From: Bacteroidota bacterium
GTDB taxonomy: Bacteria; Bacteroidota; Bacteroidia; Chitinophagales; Chitinophagaceae
Length of the DNA: 64,000 nt
Assembly: GCA_016706595.1 (NCBI GenBank)
Contig: JADJJH010000003.1
Location: 496,001-560,000, forward strand
Reading direction: 5' to 3'
In this document: piece after piece, positions 8,829 to 17,193 of the stretch
Position numbering within the stretch: the stretch's first letter is position 1
Layout: each line of letters starts with the position of its first letter
Made by a program: the position numbers and the translations under genes
The notes under the pieces: generated by a model
Told to the model about the DNA's origin: nothing
What the model saw: the letters and a program-made list of their open reading frames with translations, nothing else
Database searches by the model: none

Positions 8829-8955
8829 AAACAGGAAATGCTTTCTAGGATCATGTTGTTTGCGTGAGGGATAGAAACGAAAATCATTTAGCTTGTTTCA
8901 AGCTAAATATTGAAGTGTATAGCCCGGCCCGATGCTTTGGGAGGGCACGTCCAAA
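8829..8955 (+). ncRNA. Structured RNA candidate
   Basis: Downstream of a consensus promoter lies a non-coding stretch with strong pairing potential. A perfect ten-base-pair hairpin (ATTTAGCTTG, loop TTT) occupies 8886-8908. Outside it, GGGATA (8868-8873) can pair with TAGCCC, GCGTG (8862-8866) with CACGT (8946-8950), and GCCC with GGGC near the 3' end. The strings GTGAGGGATAGAAACG, TAGCCCGGCCC and GGGCACGTCC resemble a recurrent Bacteroidota RNA I associate, without certainty, with the Flavo-1 motif. No U-tract terminator follows, so it could also be a long leader of the DUF1801 gene. It is either a small RNA or a cis-regulatory element. Confidence 0.55.
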
Positions 8956-9013
8956 AACTATAAAAACTAGAAATGAAAATTATATGTAGTACTAATTAAA
9001 CAGTAAATAGTCA

Positions 9014-9409
9014 ATGAACCCCGATATTCAATTATACAATAACGCTCAAGCATCTACCGATCAAGAGATATGTAATTTGCTTGCAACCACCATTTGCAAT
9101 AGTGAATTAATGGAAGCCGAAAATAAAATTTGGCATGGTCATCCGGTCTGGTTTTTAGATGGCAATCCTATAGTGGGTTATAGTAAGCAAAAAGCAGGTA
9201 TCAGATTAATGTTTTGGAGTGGTGCCGATTTTGAAGAAGAAGGCTTACACATAAAAGGTGAAAAATTTAAAGATGCTTCTATTTTCTATAACCAGATTTC
9301 TGAAATAAATACAAGCGATGTAAAACGCTGGATTAAAAAATCTATTGCCATACAATGGGATTATAAAAACATTGTAAAACGTAAAGGGGTATTGGAACGA
9401 TTGAAATGA
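9014..9409 (+). CDS. DUF1801 (YdhG-like) domain protein
   Basis: A 131-residue single-domain protein of the DUF1801 family, recognised from ENKIWHGHPVWFLDGNPIVG in the first half and the C-terminal WDYKNIVKRKGVLERL. The fold is related to YdhG-type proteins of unknown biochemical function. Length is normal for the family and no export signal is present, so it is cytoplasmic. It follows the structured RNA candidate and may be read from the promoter at 8793-8823, which would give it a leader of about 185 bases. Confidence 0.8.
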   Translation: MNPDIQLYNNAQASTDQEICNLLATTICNSELMEAENKIWHGHPVWFLDGNPIVGYSKQKAGIRLMFWSGADFEEEGLHIKGEKFKDASIFYNQISEINTSDVKRWIKKSIAIQWDYKNIVKRKGVLERLK

Positions 9410-9416
9410 ATATTTA

Positions 9417-9560
9417 GCAGTCAGATGTTAGGGTTCAGATGTCAGATGTTAGCGGGTAATAAAATCTAATACCTGACATCTAATGATATTCAATTCCACT
9501 ACTTGACTCCTAACATCTAAGTCCTAACATCTAACTGTTAACATCTAACATCTAATTTCC
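9417..9560. repeat. TAACATCTAA micro-repeat cluster with inverted halves
   Basis: The left part carries CAGATGTTAG, CAGATGTCAGATGTTAG and the right part repeated CTAACATCTAA units, so the two halves are roughly inverted and could fold back on each other. It separates the DUF1801 gene from the TMTC-like pair. Related word repeats occur at 449-485, 30717-30780 and 32104-32235. Confidence 0.6.
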
Positions 9561-9595
9561 CCTTTTTTTCTATCTTAGCAACCTAATATTTAGGT

Positions 9596-11608
9596 ATGAG
9601 CAAAAAAGCGAAAGGCACAGTACAGTCAAACCCACATCAAGTTGTTACAGAGGCTAGTATTCCTAAGGTTGCGAACTTATCTTTTTGGGATAAATTGACC
9701 CATGGTTGGATGCCTCATATTATTATCGCGGTATTAGGTTTTGTTTTATATGCTAATACTTTTCAGCACGAATATGCGCTTGATGATGAACTGATTGTTT
9801 GTGGTAACGATTATGTATTACAAGGCACTGCAGGTATCAACAGCATCATGACCGGCGATATTTTTGATAGTCATAATAAACAATTAAATGCCGAGGCGAA
9901 TTTAGCAGGAGGTCGATACCGTCCGTTTTCATTAGCCACCTTTGCCGTTGAGCAAGAATTTATTGGCACGCAAGAAGCGTATAATCCGGATGCTTGGGAT
10001 AAAAACCAAAATAAAGTGGGCGATGTGGGGGAAGATGCAAATGGCGATGGTGTATTCAATGATAAAGATGCGAAAGTGAAAGGCATGTCGTTTCGCCATA
10101 TCAATAATGTATTGCTGTATATTTTAAGTATCAGCATATTGTTTATGTTTTTAAGTAGATTCTTTTTTAAGGATCAAAAATTATTGGCTTTATTAGTTGC
10201 CTTATTATTTATGGCACATCCAATTCATACCGAGGTAGTGGCAAATGTAAAAAGCCGGGATGAAATTTTGTCCTTACTATTTATGGTGCTTACCCTTCAT
10301 TTTAGTTTTTTATATGTTGAAACTAAAAAGATGAAACTCATTGTGTATGCCTGCATTTCGTATATGATTGCCCTTTTAAGTAAGGAGTATGGCGTTACCT
10401 TATTAATAATTTTACCTGCATCTATTTATGTGTATTACAAAGATGTGAAGTTGAAAAGTTTAGCGACTTTGTTTATTGGCATTGGTATCACCTTCATGAT
10501 TTACTATGCTTTGCGAAGCAGTGTGGTTTTAGACCTAGGCGAAAATGCGAAACAAGATAGTGAACTGCTCAATAATCCTTTTAAAGATGCTGTAGGTGTT
10601 GAAGCGATTGCTACGAAAATATTTATCAATTTGAAATACTTTTTATTGTTATTGTTCCCGGTAAAATTAAGTTGTGATTATAGCTTTAAGGTTATTGAGT
10701 TTAGAACATTTGCCAATCCTGAAGTGTGGGTGAGTGCTTTAGTATTAATTACTTTGGCGGCATCCATTTTATTCACACTTAAAAAACGCAACTGGTTGGC
10801 GTTTCCATTACTCTTTATTTTGATGCATATGTTATTAATCAATAATTTCTTTTTTAATATCGGTGCAACGATGGGCGAAAGGTTAGTGTATCATTCATCC
10901 TTAGGGGTTTGTATTTTAATAGTATATGGGTTACATCAATTTTTGCAAAAGATGAAAGTTAGCAATCCTGCAATTATTAGTGTGCTAGTATTACCGCTCT
11001 TACTTGCTTATAGTATGCGGACTATCGCTCGTAATCCGGCATGGAAAAACAATATTACTTTGTATACTACCGATGTAAAAACTTATCCTAATAGTACGAT
11101 GTTGAATGGCAATGCTTGTATTAGTTTGTTTGATATGAGCAATATGCCGGTTTATAAAAGTCGTGAGAAAAATTTATTAGACAGTGCATCTACCTATGGT
11201 TACAAAGCCCTCTCTTTACACCCCGGCTATTTTTATACGCATATCAACTTAGGTTTAGTAAAAGCTAAGCAAGGCAATATGGATAGTGCTACGTATCATT
11301 GGTTAAAGGCCAGAGAGATGTCGCCTTACGAAAAGCAACTACCGGCTTTTTTAGATAACGCTGCCGCACATTACTACAATAAAGGCATGGGCTTTTTTAA
11401 TCAAAATCAATTGGCCGAAGCATTGAAAGAGTTTAATCGTGCGCACGAAATAAAACCGAATGATCATCGACCATTATACTTTATTGGTATGGTGCAGTTC
11501 AGACAAGGTAATTTTAGACAAGCAAAGGAAGCATGGACTAAAGCGATTTCGTTTGCACCAGGAGATGCGAATTTACAAAAGGCATTACAAGATGTTGCAC
11601 AATATTAA
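9596..11608 (+). CDS. TMTC-like GT-C glycosyltransferase with TPRs (copy 1)
   Basis: A 670-residue polytopic membrane protein. After a short cytoplasmic tail and first helix (about 41-55) comes YALDDELIVCGNDYV, whose DD fits the metal-binding acidic pair in the first loop of GT-C enzymes. AHPIHTEVVANVKSRDEILS (about 205-225) and LLSKEYGVTLL are typical of TMTC/PMT-like O-mannosyltransferase relatives. About nine to eleven helices are followed by TPR-like repeats from about residue 520 to the end. The substrate in bacteria is unknown; protein O-glycosylation in the periplasm is plausible. Residues about 133-160 hold an insertion with EF-hand-like acidic loops (DKNQNKVGD, DANGDGVFNDKD). It is followed 83 bp later by a close paralogue. 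Confidence 0.75.
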   Translation: MSKKAKGTVQSNPHQVVTEASIPKVANLSFWDKLTHGWMPHIIIAVLGFVLYANTFQHEYALDDELIVCGNDYVLQGTAGINSIMTGDIFDSHNKQLNAEANLAGGRYRPFSLATFAVEQEFIGTQEAYNPDAWDKNQNKVGDVGEDANGDGVFNDKDAKVKGMSFRHINNVLLYILSISILFMFLSRFFFKDQKLLALLVALLFMAHPIHTEVVANVKSRDEILSLLFMVLTLHFSFLYVETKKMKLIVYACISYMIALLSKEYGVTLLIILPASIYVYYKDVKLKSLATLFIGIGITFMIYYALRSSVVLDLGENAKQDSELLNNPFKDAVGVEAIATKIFINLKYFLLLLFPVKLSCDYSFKVIEFRTFANPEVWVSALVLITLAASILFTLKKRNWLAFPLLFILMHMLLINNFFFNIGATMGERLVYHSSLGVCILIVYGLHQFLQKMKVSNPAIISVLVLPLLLAYSMRTIARNPAWKNNITLYTTDVKTYPNSTMLNGNACISLFDMSNMPVYKSREKNLLDSASTYGYKALSLHPGYFYTHINLGLVKAKQGNMDSATYHWLKAREMSPYEKQLPAFLDNAAAHYYNKGMGFFNQNQLAEALKEFNRAHEIKPNDHRPLYFIGMVQFRQGNFRQAKEAWTKAISFAPGDANLQKALQDVAQY

Positions 11609-11619
11609 ACAATCTTCAT

Positions 11620-11635
11620 CCCGAAAGCTTTCGGG
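11620..11635. repeat. Perfect 16-bp palindrome CCCGAAAGCTTTCGGG
   Basis: A perfect palindrome just after the first TMTC-like gene. A close relative, CCCGAAAGTTTTCGGG, lies at 27277-27292 and a shorter GATAGCTATC at 27200-27209. No T-run follows, so it is a weak terminator at best; it may belong to a small interspersed palindrome family. Confidence 0.7.
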
Positions 11636-11691
11636 ACAATCTTCAGTTTTCAATTTTAATTTTACGTATTAGTATTTAATTTTTCGATTTT

Positions 11692-13731
11692 ATGAATAAA
11701 AAAAATAAACCTGTAGCACGACAAGAAAAATCAATACCTCAGAGAAATGAAATAAAAGAATCGCCGGTTGAAATTATTGCCGATCCAAGCACTTCATTTT
11801 CTTGGTTAAGTAAATTAACAACAGGTTGGATACCCTATGCAATCATTGCATTACTTGGCATTGTATTGTATGCAAATACCATTCATCACGAATTTGCTTT
11901 AGACGACGATATCATCATCTGTAAAAACGAACATGTATTAAAAGGCATGGGCGGTATGGGGGATATTATGACCAAAGATGTTTTCGACAGCTATTATAAA
12001 TCATTAAACTTAACTGCCCAATTAGCGGGTGGACGATATCGTCCGTTTTCGGTGGCTACCTATGCTATCGAACAAGAATTTATTGGCACCTTGCCCAATG
12101 GTTTGCAAAAGGATTCATGGGATATCAATCATAATAAAATAACCGATGCGAATGAAGATGTAAATAAAGATGGATTATTTACCGATAGAGATTTTAAAGT
12201 TCGTGGCACCTCTATGCGACATATTAATAATATTTGGTTGTATGTTTTAGGGGTTTGTTTAATTTATATGTTTTTAAGCACCTACTTTTTTAAGGATAAT
12301 AAATTGCTTGCCTTATTAACGGCCTTATTGTTTTTAGCACATCCATTACATAGTGAGGTGGTTGCCAATATGAAAAGCCGGGATGAAATTTTATCTCTTA
12401 TGTTTATTGTGCTTACCCTGCATTTAAGTTTTAAATATATCGCCGATAAAAATATAAAGACCTTAGTGTTTGCTTGCATAGCCTATTTTATTGCTCTATT
12501 AAGTAAAGAGTATGGTGCTACCTTATTAGTGATCGTGCCACTTGGATTATTTGTATATTATAAGCAACTGAAGTTTTCAGATATCGTTTTATTGATGGGA
12601 GGCTTGGTTATAGTATTTGGTATTTATTACAAATTGCGAAGTGGCGTAGTATTAGATATTGGCGAAAGCAGTGTACAGGATAGTGAACTTTTAAACAATC
12701 CTTATTTGTTAGCAACTGAAGCGCAAGCGGCCGCCACTAAGTTATTTATCAATTTAAAATACTTTATTCTGTTGCTGTTTCCGTATGCTATGAGTAGCGA
12801 TTATAGTTATAATGTGATACCGTATATGAACTATAGTGATATCGGTGTAATAGCAAGTATATTAATGTTATTAGGTGCAGCAGCCGGTTTAGTATATACC
12901 ATTCGCAAAAGAAGTTGGTTGGCATTTCCCATAGCATTTGCTTTATTGCATTTAGTGCTGGTGAATAATATGTTCTTTAATATTGGTGCTACCATGGGCG
13001 AACGTTTGGTGTATCATACTTCATTAGGTACTTGTATATTGATGGTATTTGGATTATACTATTTGTTTACCAAGGTGTTGAAGTTGAATGGAAATTATAT
13101 CGTGTTTATAGTTTTGCCCATTGTGGTTTTGTATACCATGAAAACGATAACACGAAATCCTGCATGGAAGAATGATTATACACTTACTATGACCGATGTA
13201 AAAACTTATCCGAATAGTATTATGTTATTAGGGAATGCATGCAATCGATTAATTGAGATGAGTGAGTTTCCGAAAAATAAGAAATTCGAAAAACAGTTTC
13301 TTGATAGTGCTGCCAACTACGGTCGAAAAGCTTTAGCCATGCATCCTCGTTATGTAACCACCTATTTAAATATGGGGATGATTAAAATGAAGCAATCACA
13401 AGTTGATAGTGCAGCACATTATTGGGATAAAGTGATTGAATACTTTCCGGTTCATCCGAATGTGCCACAAATTCGACAGTTTCTTTCGCAGAATTATATG
13501 AAAGCAGCTGGTGATTTTTCGAATGCTCGGAATTATAATGCGGCATTAAACGAATATTTAAAAGCTTATAAATATATTCCGCAAGATGCCGGATTAAATT
13601 ACAATATTGGTGTGATGTATTCTGCCATGCAAAACCCGGCTAAGGCAAAAGAATATTGGGTCAATGGCTTAAAGAATAATCCAGGCGATGCTAATTTGCA
13701 AAATGCAGTACGGTCGGTTGGAGGGATGTAG
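11692..13731 (+). CDS. TMTC-like GT-C glycosyltransferase with TPRs (copy 2)
   Basis: A 679-residue paralogue of the preceding protein, aligned over its full length: FALDDDIIICKNEHV with the acidic cluster, AHPLHSEVVANMKSRDEILS, LLSKEYGATLL, FFNIGATMGERLVYH and C-terminal TPR-like repeats (NYNAALNEYLKAYKYIPQD). It keeps the acidic insertion (INHNKITDANED, DVNKDGLFTDRD) between the first loop and the next helix. The N-terminal tail is longer and rich in Lys and Glu. Tandem duplication followed by divergence is the simplest history; the two may act on different acceptors or as a pair. A weak palindrome (AAATCATTAATGATTT, 13733-13748) follows the stop. Confidence 0.75.
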   Translation: MNKKNKPVARQEKSIPQRNEIKESPVEIIADPSTSFSWLSKLTTGWIPYAIIALLGIVLYANTIHHEFALDDDIIICKNEHVLKGMGGMGDIMTKDVFDSYYKSLNLTAQLAGGRYRPFSVATYAIEQEFIGTLPNGLQKDSWDINHNKITDANEDVNKDGLFTDRDFKVRGTSMRHINNIWLYVLGVCLIYMFLSTYFFKDNKLLALLTALLFLAHPLHSEVVANMKSRDEILSLMFIVLTLHLSFKYIADKNIKTLVFACIAYFIALLSKEYGATLLVIVPLGLFVYYKQLKFSDIVLLMGGLVIVFGIYYKLRSGVVLDIGESSVQDSELLNNPYLLATEAQAAATKLFINLKYFILLLFPYAMSSDYSYNVIPYMNYSDIGVIASILMLLGAAAGLVYTIRKRSWLAFPIAFALLHLVLVNNMFFNIGATMGERLVYHTSLGTCILMVFGLYYLFTKVLKLNGNYIVFIVLPIVVLYTMKTITRNPAWKNDYTLTMTDVKTYPNSIMLLGNACNRLIEMSEFPKNKKFEKQFLDSAANYGRKALAMHPRYVTTYLNMGMIKMKQSQVDSAAHYWDKVIEYFPVHPNVPQIRQFLSQNYMKAAGDFSNARNYNAALNEYLKAYKYIPQDAGLNYNIGVMYSAMQNPAKAKEYWVNGLKNNPGDANLQNAVRSVGGM

Positions 13732-13855
13732 AAATCATTAATGATTTATTTCACCACTAATTTGGTTAGTTTAATTTGAATCGAAACAAAGAAAGGGGAG
13801 CCTACACATAATGTTGTACTTTCTTTTGTAAGTATTTATTGACCAGATTAAATTA

Positions 13856-13863
13856 TATCTTTG
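13856..13863 (+). promoter_or_regulatory. -7 box of the antitoxin-toxin operon
   Basis: TATCTTTG matches TAnnTTTG exactly and lies 19 bases before the DUF433 start codon. No -33 TTTG is found at the usual 19-21-base spacing. Confidence 0.5.
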
Positions 13864-13882
13864 ATATCTTAAATTCAATTGT

Positions 13883-14116
13883 ATGAGCGACCAAATTATT
13901 AATATAGATTCTGAAATACTTGGCGGTACTCCTGTATTTTATGGAACGAGGGTTCCAATTAAAAACTTGTTTGATTATATTGAAACAGGTGAATCAATCG
14001 ATTATTTTTTGGATGACTTTAGTGCGGTTAGCAGAGAGCAGGTTATAAAGCTTCTAGAAATGTCAAAAAAATTATTAGAGTCATCATCAAATATCCTTCA
14101 TGAAAATATTGCTTGA
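13883..14116 (+). CDS. DUF433 antitoxin
   Basis: A 77-residue DUF433 protein: IINIDSEILGGTPVFYGTRV followed by PIKNLFDYIETGESIDYFLD and a helical C-terminus. Members contain a winged-helix-like DNA-binding fold and act as antitoxins beside DUF5615 PIN-like toxins. Here the next frame starts at 14100 inside the end of this gene, a 17-base overlap typical of coupled toxin-antitoxin operons. The antitoxin is intact while its partner is interrupted. It is probably autoregulated from the promoter with the -7 box at 13856-13863. Confidence 0.85.
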   Translation: MSDQIINIDSEILGGTPVFYGTRVPIKNLFDYIETGESIDYFLDDFSAVSREQVIKLLEMSKKLLESSSNILHENIA

Positions 14117-14429
14117 TGAATGTGTTACAAAACACTTGAAACCTTTTTTGTTAGGGCATGAAGTTTATACGGTAAGAGAAATGAATTGGAGTGGAATCAA
14201 GAATGGTAAACTTATGATACAATGTACGGAATTTTAATTTGATATTCTTTTAACTATTGATAAAAATTTGCAGTTTCAGCAAAATTTAGAGTTGTATCCT
14301 TTAACTATTGTTATATTAAATAGTTTGACAAGTAAGGTTGAAGATTTGAAGGGATTTATCCCATCTTTATTAATTCAGATTGCGTATTTTGAAAAGCACA
14401 AAGCCTATATTTTAGAAAAAGTTGATTAA
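14100..14429 (+). pseudogene. DUF5615 PIN-like toxin interrupted by a stop
   Basis: The 109-codon frame begins MKILLDECVTKHLKPFLLGH, the usual start of DUF5615 PIN-like toxins, and continues FDILLTIDKNLQFQQN and LTIVILN after an in-frame TAA at codon 46 (14235-14237). Conserved acidic residues D6, E7, D48 and D54 (counting through the stop) are present. No other lesion is visible, so the nonsense change appears recent or the base may be a sequencing error. Translation would yield a 45-residue fragment, probably inactive. The gene overlaps its antitoxin by 17 bases. Confidence 0.8.
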
Positions 14430-14489
14430 ATAATCTTCTGCCTAAAGCATTTGATAAGTTGAGATATATGTTCTTTTCAAAATATTCGC

Positions 14490-14736
14490 TAAGTAGGGCC
14501 TGCTGGTTATGTCATAGGCGCTCCAAATTCGAGGAATCGTTGAAAGGATAGTACTGTGGTACAGCCTTTTAGCGATGACGAAGAAGTTGGAGATGCATAT
14601 GACAAGTGAAAATCATTCAATTGTATGCAAGGGATTTGAAGGATTTATTGAAAAAGTCATGCATTAGTTTATTCTTAAAATACCATGCATTCTTTTGTTT
14701 ACATTACTTTTCACATTAAACAGCAGGCCCTAAGTA
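14490..14736. mobile_element. MITE-like element with TIRs and 6-bp target duplication
   Basis: The element spans 14496-14730 (235 bp). Its ends are perfect ten-base inverted repeats, GGGCCTGCTG at 14496-14505 and CAGCAGGCCC at 14721-14730, and it is flanked by direct repeats TAAGTA at 14490-14495 and 14731-14736. Inside, 14521-14592 folds as a long hairpin: CTCCAA with TTGGAG, ATCGTTGAAAGG with CCTTTTAGCGAT, and a TAGTAC/GGTACA tip. It has no coding capacity, so it would depend on a transposase elsewhere. It separates the toxin remnant from the propeller gene. Confidence 0.75.
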
Positions 14737-14845
14737 CAATAAGCTTAGAACATTATTGAATAAAGAAACAAACATGCAATCTCAATAAGAATTTCAATCA
14801 TATGAATTGTTATTTATTTATCTTCACTTACGAAAACTATCAAGA

Positions 14846-16435
14846 ATGAAAAAGGAATATATTTTAGTAGTCACTTTTATTTTAGTAACACAAATTGCTT
14901 TTTCGCAAGTGCCACAAATAAAATGGTGGTACGATGTTTTCGATTCTTCCTTTGGCATGTCGGCCGCAGGCGATATTGATAAGGATGGCAAGCTTGAAAT
15001 CGTTTTTGGATGTTATAGAAATGACAGTTGTGTGTATGCCTTGAACGCGGAAAACGGAACGTTGTTATGGAAATATAATACGCATCCTACCGGATTCGAA
15101 GGTTGCAATGATGTGGCGGTTTTATTATATGATGTTGATAAAGATGATACCCTTGAAGTGATTGTACCTTCTTCATGTAATGCTAAAACATTTTGTTTTC
15201 GTGGAAAAACCGGTGCCATACAATGGCAAACGCCAACAGCCGGAAGCGATTCTCCACCTACTATTGCCGATATTGATAAGGATGGTAGATTAGAAATTTT
15301 ACATGGTGGGTTTGATGGTCATGTATTGGCCATTCATGCCGATGATGGTTCGGTAGATTGGTCGAAAACTGTTGATAATAATTCATGGGTGCAAACGGCT
15401 CCAACGGTTGTAGATGTAGATGGTAACGGGCAATTAGATTTTATTGCCGGAACTTGGGCATTTAGTCCGGATACCTCACGTATCAATGCTTACCGAGGCG
15501 ACAATCAAAATCTTATTTGGTCGAAACCAGTATCTGATTATATCTATCATGGGTCAGCAGTTGCGGATATTGACAAAGATGGTAAACCCGAATTGGTTTT
15601 TGGCGACTATAACGGAAAATTGTATGCATTAAATGCTGAAGATGGAAGTCAACTTTGGACCTATCAGGCTAGCGTATATATTGGCGCGCCGGCAACCATT
15701 GCCGATGTAAACCATGATGGTAATTGCGATATATTATATTGCGATGCCTATGGTGTTGGGGCCTTGTCGAAAACAGGCTCACCGATGTGGTATTATACCA
15801 TTCCTGATTTTGGTACCGCTTTTCGTGGGGTTGCGGTTGCCGATATCGATGGCGATAATATGCTAGATGTGGTTTTTGGAACCAGTAAGGGAAGAGTGAT
15901 TGTGTTAAAAGGCGCCAATGGTTCTGTCATTTGGAGTTTAGATTTAGCCGCACATATTGGTAAAGAATTTGATATCAATCATGCGCCATTAATTGCCGAT
16001 TTTGATCAAGATGGAAAGATTGATGTATTTGTTGTGGGTGGTAAAACCGAGTATCCTAATTTTCAAAATAATTATGGAAGAGCTTATTTAATTAGTGCAG
16101 GTAACGGACTAGGGCCTGATTGGCTTATGTTTCAGCACGATATCTTGCGAAAATCAAGTATGTGTGATGCGCCTTTAGAGATTGATGATATTGATCAAAA
16201 TATAAATACGGTGAGCTTCGATATTTTTCCTAACCCTGCGCAACAAAGGCTAACAATTACCTCTAAGCAGCCTGGCAGTATTATTTTATATGATGTAACC
16301 GGCAAGAGGGTTCAACAATATTCTAAAAAAGCAGGAAGCCAACAAATTGATATTTCAAATTTATCGGATGGCTTGTATATTATAAATTTTATAAGCGAAC
16401 ATGGGGTGGTGACGAAAAAATTGGTGAAGGAGTAA
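14846..16435 (+). CDS. T9SS-exported FG-GAP/PQQ-like beta-propeller protein
   Basis: A 529-residue secreted protein. I start it at the ATG giving MKKEYILVVTFILVTQIAFS, a good signal peptide; an upstream TTG in frame is not needed. The body repeats a motif of the type ADIDKDGKLEIVFG followed by VYALNAENGTLLWKY, at least six times, which combines FG-GAP/VCBS calcium-binding loops with PQQ-like outer-membrane-protein blades. Residues about 455-529 form a type A T9SS sorting domain (FDIFPNPAQQRLTI, ILYDVTGKRV, LSDGLYIINF, KKLVKE). It should be secreted across the outer membrane and cleaved or anchored there. Its ligand is unknown. Confidence 0.9.
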   Translation: MKKEYILVVTFILVTQIAFSQVPQIKWWYDVFDSSFGMSAAGDIDKDGKLEIVFGCYRNDSCVYALNAENGTLLWKYNTHPTGFEGCNDVAVLLYDVDKDDTLEVIVPSSCNAKTFCFRGKTGAIQWQTPTAGSDSPPTIADIDKDGRLEILHGGFDGHVLAIHADDGSVDWSKTVDNNSWVQTAPTVVDVDGNGQLDFIAGTWAFSPDTSRINAYRGDNQNLIWSKPVSDYIYHGSAVADIDKDGKPELVFGDYNGKLYALNAEDGSQLWTYQASVYIGAPATIADVNHDGNCDILYCDAYGVGALSKTGSPMWYYTIPDFGTAFRGVAVADIDGDNMLDVVFGTSKGRVIVLKGANGSVIWSLDLAAHIGKEFDINHAPLIADFDQDGKIDVFVVGGKTEYPNFQNNYGRAYLISAGNGLGPDWLMFQHDILRKSSMCDAPLEIDDIDQNINTVSFDIFPNPAQQRLTITSKQPGSIILYDVTGKRVQQYSKKAGSQQIDISNLSDGLYIINFISEHGVVTKKLVKE

Positions 16436-16464
16436 AGAAGGGTATGAAGCTTTAAGAGAGGCTA

Positions 16465-17193
16465 TTATTTTTTGAGTTGCATCCATTCATTAAAATCCTT
16501 TACTCTTTGCTGTGAAACATGCAATGATTTTCCGGTTTTCTTTTCAATATCAAATTCGATATTTAAAATGATACTATGTTCAATGCCTATTCTGGCAATG
16601 TAATTTGTATTCAACAAATATTTATCATGAATTCGATAAAATGGTGGTGAACTTAGTTTTTCTTCATGTTTGCCCAACGAGTAGCCACTAAAAATTTCCT
16701 CTACTTTTGAATTTTTGTAAATGTAAAATGTCGTTGCTGATCCATTGGCGCAAAGCAAAATGATTTCATTTTCATCTAATATTCTTTTCCCTTCTGCTAA
16801 GGAAAGTATGAAGGCTTTACTTTGGGTTTTTTCACGTACCAGTTTAAGCGCTTTGTTGATGGCAATTTCTAATTCTTTTCTATTAATGGGTTTTTCAATA
16901 AAGTCAATCGCATTATGTCGGTATGCATTCAAAGCCTGATCTTCAAAAGCAGTGAATACTAAAAGCGCACCTTGAAAACCTTGAAGTTGTTGTATAATTT
17001 CAAATCCTGACCCATCTTCTAAATGCACGTCGAGGAAAATAATATCTGGTTTTTCGCTTTGAATTAAATCGATGGCCTTTTGAATCGTTTTAGCACTTCC
17101 GGCAAATTGTAATGCATTATGATATCGATTGATATACATATTCAGTACTTCTACCTGGTCATCTTCATCTTCTAAAATTACGTAGCGTATCAT
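16465..17193 (-). CDS. LytTR-family response regulator
   Basis: A 242-residue response regulator. The receiver domain (1-120) has the acidic pocket near residues 8-10, phospho-acceptor D55 (IIFLDVHLEDGSG), T81 and K101 (DFIEKPI). The C-terminal part (about 140-240) is a LytTR DNA-binding domain, with FYRIHDKYLLNTNYIARI typical of the family. Its start codon overlaps the stop of the upstream kinase gene by four bases (17190-17193), so the two are translationally coupled and form a LytS/LytR-like pair. Targets are unknown; the neighbouring secreted-protein genes are candidates. Confidence 0.9.
   Translation of the reverse strand: MIRYVILEDEDDQVEVLNMYINRYHNALQFAGSAKTIQKAIDLIQSEKPDIIFLDVHLEDGSGFEIIQQLQGFQGALLVFTAFEDQALNAYRHNAIDFIEKPINRKELEIAINKALKLVREKTQSKAFILSLAEGKRILDENEIILLCANGSATTFYIYKNSKVEEIFSGYSLGKHEEKLSSPPFYRIHDKYLLNTNYIARIGIEHSIILNIEFDIEKKTGKSLHVSQQRVKDFNEWMQLKK

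Noticed and set aside
9410..9600. CRISPR-like array
   Set aside because: Repeats are short, degenerate and partly inverted, with no regular spacers and no cas genes.
14520..14592. Hairpin as an independent small RNA
   Set aside because: It lies inside a flanked MITE-like element, which explains the symmetry better; no promoter found.
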